Of a stretch of 64,000 nucleotides of DNA, positions 35,088-43,237 are shown one piece after another (positions within the stretch are counted from its first letter, which is position 1; each line of letters starts with the position of its first letter). This DNA comes from Rufibacter roseolus (GTDB taxonomy: Bacteria; Bacteroidota; Bacteroidia; Cytophagales; Hymenobacteraceae). Under the pieces are notes generated by a model. It saw only the letters and a program-made list of their open reading frames with translations, did not search any database and had not been told where the DNA came from. The position numbers and the translations under genes are program-made. The DNA is taken from NCBI RefSeq assembly GCF_017916365.1, contig NZ_JAFMSU010000003.1, positions 248,001-312,000 on the forward strand, read 5' to 3'.

Positions 35088-38000
35088 TTAGAAAGTAACA
35101 TTGGCACCTATCTGGAAACTTCTGGGCTGCGGCACCACGGCGTGGTCAATTCCCAGCACGTTCTGGTTGTTCGCGGCCACGTTCACCTCAGGGTCAAGGC
35201 CGCTGTAGTTGGTGAGCGTCCAGAGGTTGGTGGCCAGGGCGTACAGGCGCAGGTTAGAGATTTTGAAACGGTTCACCAGCTCGGTAGGCACGTTGTAGCC
35301 CAGCGTGATGGAGCGCAGGCGCAGGAAAGACCCGTCTTCCAGGTAGCGGCTGCTAGGCAGGGTGTAGTTGTTGCCTCGTTTGGTCAGGCGCGGCACATCG
35401 GTGATATCGCCGGGTTTCTGCCAACGGTTCAGCTGATTTGGGAAGAAGGTGATGCCGCTCTGGGTACCGCCGTGTTCCATAAAAAAGCGGTTCAGGTTGA
35501 TGATGTCGTTTCCGGCCTGAAAATACAAAAGTGCCCCCAGATCGAACCGTTTGAAGCGCACGGTGTTGTTCAAGCTCCCGAAGAAATCCGGTGCGCCGTT
35601 GCCCAGAATCTTGCGGTCGGCGGTGGTGATGGTGCCGTTTTTGTCTACGTCATCGTACACGGCATCGCCGGTCTGCGGGTCTACATACAGCTGGTCATAC
35701 ACCCAGAAAGCGAAGAGCGAGTTGCCCTGTTCCATGCGCACCCAGTCGCGGGAGTGGGCGGTAATAGGTGTAGGCAGTTTCTCGATGCGGTTCTTGTTTC
35801 TGGCGATGTTGAAATCAGTGGACCACTGGAAATCGTCTTTCTGGATGTTCACCGAGGAAATGCTCAGCTCCACCCCTTTGTTGCTCACTTCGCCCAGGTT
35901 CTCATACACGCTGGAGTAGCCCAGCTTGGAAGGCACCGGCACTTGAATGAGCAGGTCTTTGGTGTATTTGCTGTAGTAGTTGGCCTCCACTTTAATGCGG
36001 TTCTGCAGGAACGCTAGGTCCAAGCCCACGTTCCACTGGCGGGTGGTTTCCCAGGTCAGATCGGGGTTGCCTAACTGGCTCGGGCTGATGCCGGGGTTGT
36101 TCTGGTAGTTTCTACCGGCTCTCCACAGGCTCTGCGAAGGGAAATCGCTGATGCCGTTCTGGTTACCAGACAACCCGATGTTGGCGCGCAGCTTGATCTG
36201 GTCAAACGGCAGGTCTTTCGCGAACGCCTCCTCTGAGACAATCCAGGACGCTCCTACTGATGGGAAGTAGCCCCATTTGTTACCCGCGGCAAACTTAGAG
36301 GAACCGTCGGCGCGTAGGCTCCCGTCCAGGCTGTATTTGTCTCTGAACGTGTAGCTGGCCCTTCCGAAGAAAGACACCAAGCCGTTCTGGCTCGAAGAAG
36401 TGCTACCCGTCTGGATGGAAGAAGAAGCTATTTCCTGGAAATTATCGCTCGGAAACTTCTGGCCCGAGAGAGTCAGGAAGTTGTATTTGGTGCTTTGGAG
36501 GGTATTTCCCAAAATTAGGTTCAAACGGTGGTCATCTCCCAAGGCTTTGTTGTAGGTCAAGACCTGCTCGTTAATCAAAGTCACCAAGCTGGATTGCGTG
36601 TTGCTGCCGTTCCCGGCCGGAAGACCTACACTGATCTGGGTGTTGTTGTAGACTTTGTCAATGTAGCTGTTGTAGTCCAGGCTCCAGCTGGATTTGAACG
36701 ACAAACCCGGCAGGATCTCGTACTCGGCGTACAGGTTCCCGATGAGGCGGTTGCTGTGCCCCTGGATGTTCAGGTTCTCAATAAGCGCCAAATGGTTGTC
36801 AAAGATGCTGTGGCGGGCGTAGCTGCCGTCCTCGTTGAACACGGGCAGAAACGTCTGCACGTACAAAGACGAGTTGATCACGCCCTGCGCGCTGTTATCG
36901 TTGCGGCTCACATTTCGGTGGCTGTACGCCCCCGAGGCACTGATGCCCACCGTCAGTTTCTCGCTCAGGTTATGGTCAAAGTTGAACCGACCGCTGAAGC
37001 GCTCAAACTGGGCAGGTTTCACAATCCCCTCCTGTGAGAAATAACTGCCCCCAATAAAGTACCGGCTTTTGTCTGACCCACCCGAGGCCGACAAGTCATA
37101 GCTCTGGGTTTTGGCGGTCTGGAATACATCCGGGATGCGGGAATAGGTGGTCTGCTCCTCGGGTAAGCCGCGGCCTCCTTCAGCTTTCGGGCGGAACGGA
37201 CGCGCCGCGAAAGCGCCGCCATCGTTCAGGAAGGCCTCGTTGATGAGTTCGGCTTCCTGCTGGGCATTCACCGTTTCATAAAGCTTAGGCGCCTTGGCCC
37301 AGCCGAAGTACGTCTGGAAACTGATCTTGGAACCCGCATTCAGTTTGCCGCGCTTCGTGGTGATGAGCACCACCCCGTTCGCTCCCCTGGACCCGTAAAT
37401 GGCCGTGGCGTTGGCGTCTTTCAGCACCTGGATGCTCTCAATATCCGCGGGGTTCAGATCCGCCAGCGGGTTGAAGGTCTGCCCACCCAGGCCAAGGTTG
37501 CTCAATGACTGGTTGTTGATGAACACGCCGTCAATCACATATAAAGGAGAGTTGCTGGCATTGATGGAGGTGGCCCCGCGCACACTCACGCTGATACCAC
37601 CTCCCGGCGCGCCGCTAGCCGAGGAAATCTGCACCCCGGCGGCTTTTCCCTGAATCAGTTGGTCCGGAGAAGTAACCGGCAAACCCCGCAGGTCTTCCAC
37701 GTTCACGGTACTCACCGAGCTGGAAACCGCCCGCTGCGACTGAGTTCCGTAACCCACCACCACAATCTCGTCCAGGCTTTTGGTGTCTTCTTTGAGCACC
37801 ACATTTACGGTGGTTCCGTTCACCACAATCTCTGCGGATGTACACCCGATGCTGGAAAACACCAGGGTCTGGCCTTGTTTTGCAGGGATAGAATAACGCC
37901 CCTCGGCGTTGGTGAAGGTGCCGCTGGTAGTGCCTTTCAGGACCACGCTTACGCCGGCCAGGGCCTCATTTCCTTTGGTGCCGCTCACCTGCCCGGATAC

Positions 38001-38099
38001 CGATTGGCCCTGGGCAAAAGCAGCATGGGTCAGCAATATTGCTAATAATACCCCTAGACTTACTAGACTTTTTAGAGTACTACTTATATATGTTTGCAT
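35088..38099 (-). CDS. SusC/RagA-family TonB-dependent outer-membrane transporter
   Basis: A 1003-residue TonB-linked transporter. Signal peptide about 1-29. A carboxypeptidase-regulatory-like (CarboxypepD_reg) domain lies at about 33-108 (VSGQVSGTKGNEALAGVSVVLKG). The TonB box and SusC signature are around DEIVVVGYG, then the plug domain (about 125-240, with NATAIYGSRGANGVVLITTK) and a 22-strand barrel. No N-terminal STN domain, so no direct sigma-factor signalling is expected. It pairs with SusD. The approximately 540-nt 5' leader carries an S-box RNA and two Cys-run ORFs. Confidence 0.95.
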   Translation of the reverse strand: MQTYISSTLKSLVSLGVLLAILLTHAAFAQGQSVSGQVSGTKGNEALAGVSVVLKGTTSGTFTNAEGRYSIPAKQGQTLVFSSIGCTSAEIVVNGTTVNVVLKEDTKSLDEIVVVGYGTQSQRAVSSSVSTVNVEDLRGLPVTSPDQLIQGKAAGVQISSASGAPGGGISVSVRGATSINASNSPLYVIDGVFINNQSLSNLGLGGQTFNPLADLNPADIESIQVLKDANATAIYGSRGANGVVLITTKRGKLNAGSKISFQTYFGWAKAPKLYETVNAQQEAELINEAFLNDGGAFAARPFRPKAEGGRGLPEEQTTYSRIPDVFQTAKTQSYDLSASGGSDKSRYFIGGSYFSQEGIVKPAQFERFSGRFNFDHNLSEKLTVGISASGAYSHRNVSRNDNSAQGVINSSLYVQTFLPVFNEDGSYARHSIFDNHLALIENLNIQGHSNRLIGNLYAEYEILPGLSFKSSWSLDYNSYIDKVYNNTQISVGLPAGNGSNTQSSLVTLINEQVLTYNKALGDDHRLNLILGNTLQSTKYNFLTLSGQKFPSDNFQEIASSSIQTGSTSSSQNGLVSFFGRASYTFRDKYSLDGSLRADGSSKFAAGNKWGYFPSVGASWIVSEEAFAKDLPFDQIKLRANIGLSGNQNGISDFPSQSLWRAGRNYQNNPGISPSQLGNPDLTWETTRQWNVGLDLAFLQNRIKVEANYYSKYTKDLLIQVPVPSKLGYSSVYENLGEVSNKGVELSISSVNIQKDDFQWSTDFNIARNKNRIEKLPTPITAHSRDWVRMEQGNSLFAFWVYDQLYVDPQTGDAVYDDVDKNGTITTADRKILGNGAPDFFGSLNNTVRFKRFDLGALLYFQAGNDIINLNRFFMEHGGTQSGITFFPNQLNRWQKPGDITDVPRLTKRGNNYTLPSSRYLEDGSFLRLRSITLGYNVPTELVNRFKISNLRLYALATNLWTLTNYSGLDPEVNVAANNQNVLGIDHAVVPQPRSFQIGANVTF

Positions 38100-38205
38100 T
38101 TGTATAAAATAATAAAGACAAGATGATTCTTACACGGCCTCAGGACGACACCGGTGATTCTTTTAACAGAAGTAAAAAGAGGATTTTAATGCCTCGAATC
38201 CTGTA

Positions 38206-38331
38206 TCAACAACAGCACATTCGGGCGAAGGTGGGCATGGCACCCATGGCTAGGGCAGCGGAATAAGTGTGGAAGGATGTTCCGGCGGGAACATAGTTCT
38301 CCGGGGAAGAGAAGGGTAAAGAATGGTCCAT
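38206..38331 (-). CDS. Possible second leader peptide ending Met-Cys-Cys-Cys (copy 2)
   Basis: A 41-codon ORF ending R-M-C-C-C-stop (ATG TGC TGT TGT TGA) 106 nt before susC. Its Cys run lies 220 nt after the first Cys run of the same leader. In the peptidase leader a Cys triplet lies at 222 nt. An ATG directly before the Cys codons would also allow a minimal M-C-C-C peptide. Low-evidence coding call, supported by the repeat of the pattern. Confidence 0.4.
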   Translation of the reverse strand: MDHSLPFSSPENYVPAGTSFHTYSAALAMGAMPTFARMCCC

Positions 38332-38345
38332 AATGAACTGAGTTT

Positions 38346-38417
38346 GAAAAAAAGAAGACAAAAGCGCGCATCACCGCAGGGTGAACAAGGCTACGCCAGG
38401 AAAGATGGAGGTGATGC
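38346..38417 (-). promoter_or_regulatory. Candidate ribosome-controlled attenuator, susC leader
   Basis: GCATCACC (38410-38417) can pair perfectly with GGTGATGC (38368-38375), followed by GCGCTTTTGTCTTC and a run of seven T. The 5' arm begins 6 nt after the stop codon of the tetracysteine leader peptide, inside the footprint of a ribosome held at the Cys codons. An alternative 5-bp local hairpin TCACC/GGTGA shares the 3' arm. Stalling for lack of Cys-tRNA would mask the 5' arm and allow read-through. This is inference from geometry. Confidence 0.5.
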
Positions 38418-38422
38418 CAGCT

Positions 38423-38515
38423 CTAACAGCAACAACAAGCCTGCATAAGCAGGATCTGCCGGGACGCAGGATGGTTGTTAGTAGTAAGGCGGGTGTTCAA
38501 ACGCTGTAAGTGCAT
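38423..38515 (-). CDS. Leader peptide ending Cys-Cys-Cys-Cys (copy 2)
   Basis: A 30-codon ORF ending M-Q-A-C-C-C-C-stop with codons TGT TGT TGC TGT TAG, identical to the last five codons of the peptidase leader. The start context ACCATG is also shared; a further in-frame ATG is 6 nt upstream. It begins 3 to 9 nt after riboswitch stem P1. Between start and Cys run the two peptides are unrelated, so selection seems to act on the Cys run and its position. Confidence 0.65.
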   Translation of the reverse strand: MHLQRLNTRLTTNNHPASRQILLMQACCCC

Positions 38516-38522
38516 GGTCATT

Positions 38523-38626
38523 AATTTATAGTTCCCAAAAATGGGCAGGTGTTAGCACCTTTTCGGCGGGGCCGAAGGTTGCTAGAGGGTCCTGGAGCCT
38601 GCTCTCTCGCCTCTTCTTTATAAATC
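38523..38626 (-). ncRNA. S-box (SAM-I-like) riboswitch upstream of susC
   Basis: Read on the minus strand. P1: ATTTATA (38625-38619) with TATAAAT (38530-38524). P2: AGAGG (38614-38610) with CCTCT (38588-38584). P2b: GAG/CTC with loop AGCAGG (38603-38598) complementary to CCTGC (38549-38545). Then AGCAACC, P3 TTCGGC-CCC-GCCGAA, conserved AAGGTGCTAA, and P4 CCCA/TGGG. P3 and P1 differ in sequence from the copy at 29931 but pair in both, which is covariation. The match to S-box architecture is good; SAM binding is inferred. Confidence 0.75.
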
Positions 38627-38642
38627 TCCAATAAAGATGCCC

Positions 38643-38674
38643 TAAAGGTAAGGGCACAACTTTTACAAAAACAA
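38643..38674 (-). promoter_or_regulatory. Candidate promoter of the susC leader
   Basis: On the minus strand TTG (38674-38672), 21 nt, then TACCTTTA (38650-38643), one base from the TAnnTTTG box. It stands 17 nt before the 5' strand of P1. The peptidase leader has TACCTTAG at the equivalent place. Confidence 0.4.
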
Positions 38675-38939
38675 CCTTTTTGCAGAAAATAATTTTTCCA
38701 AGTTTTCCTTAGCACTCAGACTAAATACAAATAATCCAACAAAGCAGAAATAAATAACCGCTTCTACTATTTATAATTCAAATAAATCTTATTGTATCAA
38801 ATACCCATTGGAAAGTCCACTGTGGAAGAGAATTCTGAGAATAACAAGTCTCAAGCTGCTACCCACCTCCACTTTAAGATTAGCAAGCATACCGTCCACC
38901 TTTGAGGGGTATGGAATGATTTCTTCTGCTGAGGATAGC

Positions 38940-39270
38940 ATTCCCAATATTGTACGGGCAATCCCTTGTGGTTGCCCTTGCACTTAGCAGAGGTTCGACG
39001 GTCCTTCAAGCCAATTGTTCATCCCCCTACCCCCTTCAAAGGGGGACATACGAGCATCGTTTCTAAAAAGTGAGTATTCGGGAAGTGACCGCTAGTAGTG
39101 TGTTAACCGTTGTTGGTGTTATCACCAACAACTAAATCTGCGGTGGCCGGCGCAAGGGCAACCACAAGGGATTGCCCCTACAGATCCTGAATGGTTGTAA
39201 TCAGCATGTGTTGTCGACCAGCATGAGTTGTCATCCCGGGCCTTCAATGGGGGACGGAGTGCGTGTCATG
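38940..39270. repeat. Cluster of dispersed intergenic repeats
   Basis: Contains a GGGCAATCCC...GGTTGCCC element (38953-38979), a CCCCCTACCCCC element (about 39021-39048), the perfect palindrome GTTGTTGGTG / CACCAACAAC around TTAT (39109-39132), a reversed GGGCAACC element (39156-39182) and a degenerate CCCGGGCCTTCAATGGGGG element (about 39231-39260). No gene fits between 38700 and 39493. Confidence 0.65.
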
Positions 39271-39493
39271 CATGGAAGAATAGCTTCAGTTTGAAATTAC
39301 TAAGGAGTTAGGTTTTAGGTAATCAGGAAGGTCAAGCTGCCTCTACAGGAGCATTTCTACGAGTTTTCTTTTTCAGGGCTACTTTTTGGAAAACAGGTAA
39401 AAAGCGGGTGTAGCTTAGAGTTTAGGCTGGGTTTAGCAACCCTGTATCTGGTTAGTTTGTATCTTACGCGCCAGAACCCTTAATCTTTCCTCT

Positions 39494-39976
39494 GTGAAAT
39501 CTGTCCTTTCGTTGTTCAAGAGTGCCCCTAAAGTAAAAAACGCCGCATACTTCAGCCCGGGCGAGGATTGTCTGATGGCCATTCTGGAGTTTATCGGGGC
39601 GGCTACGTCTTCGCTTAAGATCTGCGTGTTCACCATCTCAGATGACCGTATCACCAACGCTATTCTGGCAGCGCACCGGAAAGGGATAGACATCCAGTTG
39701 CTCACGGATAATGAGAAGCTTTTTGATAAGGGCTCAGACATCAGGCAGTTGGCGCAGACGGGGATCGCTGTTAAGATAGACAACACGCCTAACCACATGC
39801 ACCACAAGTTTGCCATCATGGACCACACGCAGGTGCTCACCGGCTCCTATAACTGGACCAGAAGCGCTGCCCTGTACAACCATGAGAATGTTCTGGTCAC
39901 TTCAGACGCCCACGTGGTGGCAGGTTATTCAGGTGAATTCAACCAGCTGTGGAAAGAAATGGAGCGATTCCGGTAA
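39494..39976 (+). CDS. PLD-like single-HKD nuclease/phosphodiesterase
   Basis: A 160-residue cytoplasmic protein of the phospholipase D superfamily (Nuc/MitoPLD-like). The single HKD motif is complete: His103, Lys105, Asp110 in HMHHKFAIMD, followed by GSYNWT with Ser118 and Asn120. A single motif implies action as a homodimer on nucleic acid or phosphodiester substrate. The start is a GTG at 39494; no in-frame ATG lies upstream near enough, and the next internal Met is at residue 28. No signal peptide. It stands alone, followed by a convergent gene 15 bp later. Confidence 0.82.
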   Translation: MKSVLSLFKSAPKVKNAAYFSPGEDCLMAILEFIGAATSSLKICVFTISDDRITNAILAAHRKGIDIQLLTDNEKLFDKGSDIRQLAQTGIAVKIDNTPNHMHHKFAIMDHTQVLTGSYNWTRSAALYNHENVLVTSDAHVVAGYSGEFNQLWKEMERFR

Positions 39977-39991
39977 ACGGATACAGCCAGG

Positions 39992-40333
39992 TTACTGATC
40001 GGTGGGTTTAGGGCTGCCTGGTTGGATTTGGTTGAGCTTCATGCGTACCAAAAACTCGCCAAACTGGGCATTGTCATAGGTAGAGCAGTTGTCAATGATG
40101 AAGCCTTTGAGACCATTCTTTGTCTGTACCGCGTACAGGACCGCCACGCTATGGACGCCTCTGAATTGCTGAAACCGATGGTAGGCATCTACCTGTACTT
40201 CTTCCGGGGCGAAAACCTCCTGGGTCTCCGCGCAAAGCCATCCCTGTGGGCTGTATTGAAAGTTATGGGAATATCCTTGCTGGTTTAAATAGGCCAGCCC
40301 CTCCTTCATGTCTTTGAATTCTTCCAGCCTCAT
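39992..40333 (-). CDS. Small conserved protein annotated in relatives as 'PRPP synthetase-like'
   Basis: A 113-residue soluble protein. The pattern G-Y-S-H-N-F near the N terminus, a central VQVDAYHRFQ, then AVLYAVQTKNGLKGFIIDNCSTY matches a small Bacteroidota family often labelled phosphoribosylpyrophosphate synthetase. That label looks wrong: there is no PRPP-binding motif and the protein is a third of the enzyme's size. True function is unknown. Convergent with the PLD-like gene. Confidence 0.7.
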   Translation of the reverse strand: MRLEEFKDMKEGLAYLNQQGYSHNFQYSPQGWLCAETQEVFAPEEVQVDAYHRFQQFRGVHSVAVLYAVQTKNGLKGFIIDNCSTYDNAQFGEFLVRMKLNQIQPGSPKPTDQ

Positions 40334-40436
40334 GCTGTTTCTACCTCCTCGTGCTTTTCTTGAAGCCCTTACAAGACCTCAAACTTTTCTGTGTAGCCCA
40401 ACCCTTCTGCCGGATAGATCAAACAGCCTGACTTTT

Positions 40437-40793
40437 CTAAGAAGCCTGTACCAAATGGTAGGCTTCCTCAAAATCCGGCACTACGCTGAAAAATGGTTCC
40501 ACCCGCAGGAGTTGCAAAATTTGCCGCTGCTGTCGGCTAAGATTCAGCAGGGCAATATTTACCTCATAGACCTTTAACAAAAGCAATTGGTTCACAAAGT
40601 GACAGAATCCCAGCGATTTAATGCATTCCAGGCTGGCGCAGTCTACCCAGATATTTACCTGTCCGCCCTGGCGCGTACCCTGCAGCCGGCGTAACAGACG
40701 CTGGTCAGACGCATCAAGGTCTTGCTGCAATACAATAATTACTTTTTCGCCTATCTTTTCTGTGATGATCCTCTGCATGGCTTTCCGTCTCAT
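40437..40793 (-). CDS. STAS-domain protein (anti-anti-sigma-like)
   Basis: About 118 residues starting MRRKAM (40793), or 113 from a second ATG at 40778. It has STAS-fold features: an initial strand KVIIVLQQDLDASDQ, a strand VNIWVDCASLECIKSLGFCHFV with Ser in the K-S-L-G position equivalent to the phosphorylated Ser of SpoIIAA, and a C-terminal helix. The first of several stand-alone STAS-like genes in this signalling region. No cognate anti-sigma kinase is adjacent. Confidence 0.72.
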   Translation of the reverse strand: MRRKAMQRIITEKIGEKVIIVLQQDLDASDQRLLRRLQGTRQGGQVNIWVDCASLECIKSLGFCHFVNQLLLLKVYEVNIALLNLSRQQRQILQLLRVEPFFSVVPDFEEAYHLVQAS

Positions 40794-41344
40794 TTGATTA
40801 CTCTTCGGTTGATGTAAAAGGCATTTGGGTAAGGTTTTCATCCTGCGGCCTGGCAAGGGAATGGCTTCCGGCTGGGGCACCACCCTCTTTTCGGCGCAGC
40901 CATTTCTTCCCTTTATCTGGTGACTTGAGCCAGGTTTTCCTGTATTTGGGATGAAAGGTCATAGGTTTTCTATTGCAGGGTAGAGATTGGAGAGACCTAA
41001 ACAGAACAGGTAAAATTTATATTTAGAACTCCCCTTAGATTCTATGCATACGCGCTACGCCCCCTGGAAAGTGCCGGAACAAACACGGCAAATAGCCAGA
41101 GAAAACACGGAATTTTATAAAACACCACCCTACCGGCTGCAGACTTTGACTTTATTAAGGACGGTTTATACCTCTCAACTCTATTTTGCTCCAGAATCTG
41201 GAAAACAGAGCTAAAAACGGCTCATCAGTAAATTCCCTACTCCATTTCAGTATTTAACGGACCAACTGCGTCCCTTGCCGGCCGTACACTCAAACACCGG
41301 TACAGAACCCGGCACGTGCCATACAACTAAAAGACACTACCGTT
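40794..41344. other. Intergenic region without a gene
   Basis: About 550 bp of divergent promoter space between the STAS gene and the isoaspartyl peptidase. It contains one copy of the palindrome family (about 41183-41220, TCTGGAAAACAGAGC core). No ORF I can support. Confidence 0.6.
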
Positions 41345-42280
41345 ATGAAGAAAAACTTCGTCATTGCAATCCATGGAGGAGCCGAGAACCAAAGCCGCGA
41401 AGAATTGGGCGAGGCCAAAGAGGCCGCCTATCAACAGGGCCTGGAAAACGCCCTGATGGCCGGCTGGCATATTCTGGAGCAGGGAGGCAGCGCCATTGAT
41501 GCCGTAGAAGCCGCCGTGAAAAGCATGGAAAATAACCAACTTTTTAATGCCGGCCGTGGCGGAAGCCTGGCCAAAGACGAAAGCATTGAGTTTGATGCCG
41601 CCATCATGGACGGCAAAAACATGAAGGCGGGCGCCGTGTCTGGGGTCAAGCACGTGAAACACCCTATCACCCTGGCCAAAACCATTATGCAGCGTTCCCC
41701 GCACGTTCTGCTCACCAGCATTGGAGCCGAGAACTTTGCCATGGAACAGGAACTGGAAATGAAAGGCGATGACTACTTCAAAACCGAGGAAAAGATAAAG
41801 TCTCTGAGGAAGGCGAAGAAGAAAGAGAAGGATGAGCTCCTGAAAGACACCGTAGGCGCCGTGGCCCTGGACATGGACGGCAACCTGGCTGCGGCCACTT
41901 CTACCGGAGGCCTGGAAAACCAGTACCCCGGCCGGGTAGGTGACTCGCCCATCATTGGCTCCGGCACCTACGCCAATAACGAGGTGGTAGCCGTTTCCTG
42001 CACCGGCGACGGCGAGGGCATCATGCGCGCCAACGTGGCCCATGAACTGTACGCCCTCATGAAATATAAAAAGCTGCCTTTGAAGGAAGCCGCCCAGGAA
42101 GCCATGAACGTGTACAAAGACCGCATTGAGGGCGACCGCAACTTCATCGCACTGGACCCGCAGGGCAACGTGGAGTTCAGCTTTGAGACCGCCCTCATGT
42201 TCAGGGCCTGCAAAAAGAACCATGACCCAACCTACCTGGCCATCTGGAAAGATGACACCGGCGAGTGGGAACAAGAATAA
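41345..42280 (+). CDS. Isoaspartyl peptidase / plant-type L-asparaginase
   Basis: A 311-residue Ntn hydrolase. The autoprocessing site and nucleophile is Thr169 in KDTVGAVALD, giving alpha and beta subunits. Other family marks are IAIHGGAEN at the N terminus, NAGRGGSLAKD, and TSTGGLENQYPGRVGDSPIIGSGTY split around the substrate loop (S-T-G-G and R-V-G-D-S-P). It removes isoaspartyl residues from damaged peptides and hydrolyses asparagine. No signal peptide, so cytoplasmic. The linker before Thr169 is rich in Lys/Glu. Single-gene unit with a terminator at 42586. Confidence 0.93.
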   Translation: MKKNFVIAIHGGAENQSREELGEAKEAAYQQGLENALMAGWHILEQGGSAIDAVEAAVKSMENNQLFNAGRGGSLAKDESIEFDAAIMDGKNMKAGAVSGVKHVKHPITLAKTIMQRSPHVLLTSIGAENFAMEQELEMKGDDYFKTEEKIKSLRKAKKKEKDELLKDTVGAVALDMDGNLAAATSTGGLENQYPGRVGDSPIIGSGTYANNEVVAVSCTGDGEGIMRANVAHELYALMKYKKLPLKEAAQEAMNVYKDRIEGDRNFIALDPQGNVEFSFETALMFRACKKNHDPTYLAIWKDDTGEWEQE

Positions 42281-42585
42281 GCTTTTAAAATAAGGCTGTT
42301 TTCACATCTCGGCGGCCAAAACTCAAACGGAGATACCTACCCCTCCCGGGAGAGGATTTTGGTTTTCGGGAGTTGCTCTTGCTATTGAGTAGGAGCCGGT
42401 TGGTGTTGATCAAGGTGAATTTTCAGGCCAGTTTCAGGTGCCCCGTTACACAACTGAAAACAGGTGAGCCAGAGCTTGAACCTACTTAAACCTGGTAACA
42501 AGAAATAAAATCAACCTTAAAAAAGAGGCGAGCCATACAACCTTTGCCCTAGCTGCCATAGTAACTCAAACCGGCAGAAAATACG

Positions 42586-42647
42586 AACTCCCGTTTAGGG
42601 CTTGTTTTCAGGGAAACGGGCTTTAAACGGGAGTTTGGTTTTGTTTT
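42586..42647. terminator. Terminator enclosing a palindrome-family element
   Basis: A 12-bp outer stem (AACTCCCGTTTA / TAAACGGGAGTT, 42586-42597 / 42624-42635) around a GGGCTTGTTTTC palindrome core, followed by TGGTTTTGTTTTT. It lies between the peptidase and the convergent gene at 42667. Confidence 0.7.
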
Positions 42648-42666
42648 TAGGATGGTGACAGGAGCG

Positions 42667-42960
42667 TTACACTCTGTTTCTGGGCTGGGGGTTTGACGAA
42701 GAATAAATATACAAGGGCATTGTAGGGTTGAGGGCTTCGTTAACGCCCGTTTTGGTGATGTAATAAACCGGCTCGGCAAGACCTTGGGTGCTGATGAGGT
42801 ATCCGTGGCTTTCCAGGGCTTTACAGCAGGCCTTTACTTGCTCCAGGGGCAAATCAGTGGCCTGGCTCATTGTTACGGGGGAAACCGGCAAGTGCACCGG
42901 CGACGGATCTCCTTTGACTAAACTAAATACGGTTTTCAGAATCTTCTCTTCCACTCTCAT
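42667..42960 (-). CDS. Small winged-helix-like protein
   Basis: A 97-residue protein starting MRVEEKILKTVFSLV. The middle reads like a winged helix (MSQATDLPLEQVKACCKALESHGYL then a beta wing AEPVYYITKTG), suggesting a small DNA-binding or MarR/TrmB-like domain without a sensor. No partner is obvious; it is the only gene in its unit. Function inferred only from this pattern. Confidence 0.6.
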   Translation of the reverse strand: MRVEEKILKTVFSLVKGDPSPVHLPVSPVTMSQATDLPLEQVKACCKALESHGYLISTQGLAEPVYYITKTGVNEALNPTMPLYIYSSSNPQPRNRV

Positions 42961-43237
42961 ACCTTCTCCTTTCTGATTATTCTACCTGTTAACGAGTATT
43001 TTACAAGCAGGTTGTAATAATACGTACTTTTATTGGAGTAAATACGGTATTCTTCAGAAACCAGGTATAAACTGGCAATCCAGCTTAGGTAACAAGAAGC
43101 CGGCAGGTGTTTAGCGGGGCTGAATGAAGACTTTGCGATAAAAAGCAAAAGGGGCTTCAAGCCCCTTGCAGTAATTGGTAGTTCTTATAAATTTGAAAGG
43201 AGCACCATCCTGGATTTTGCACCTGCCCTACAAAAAG

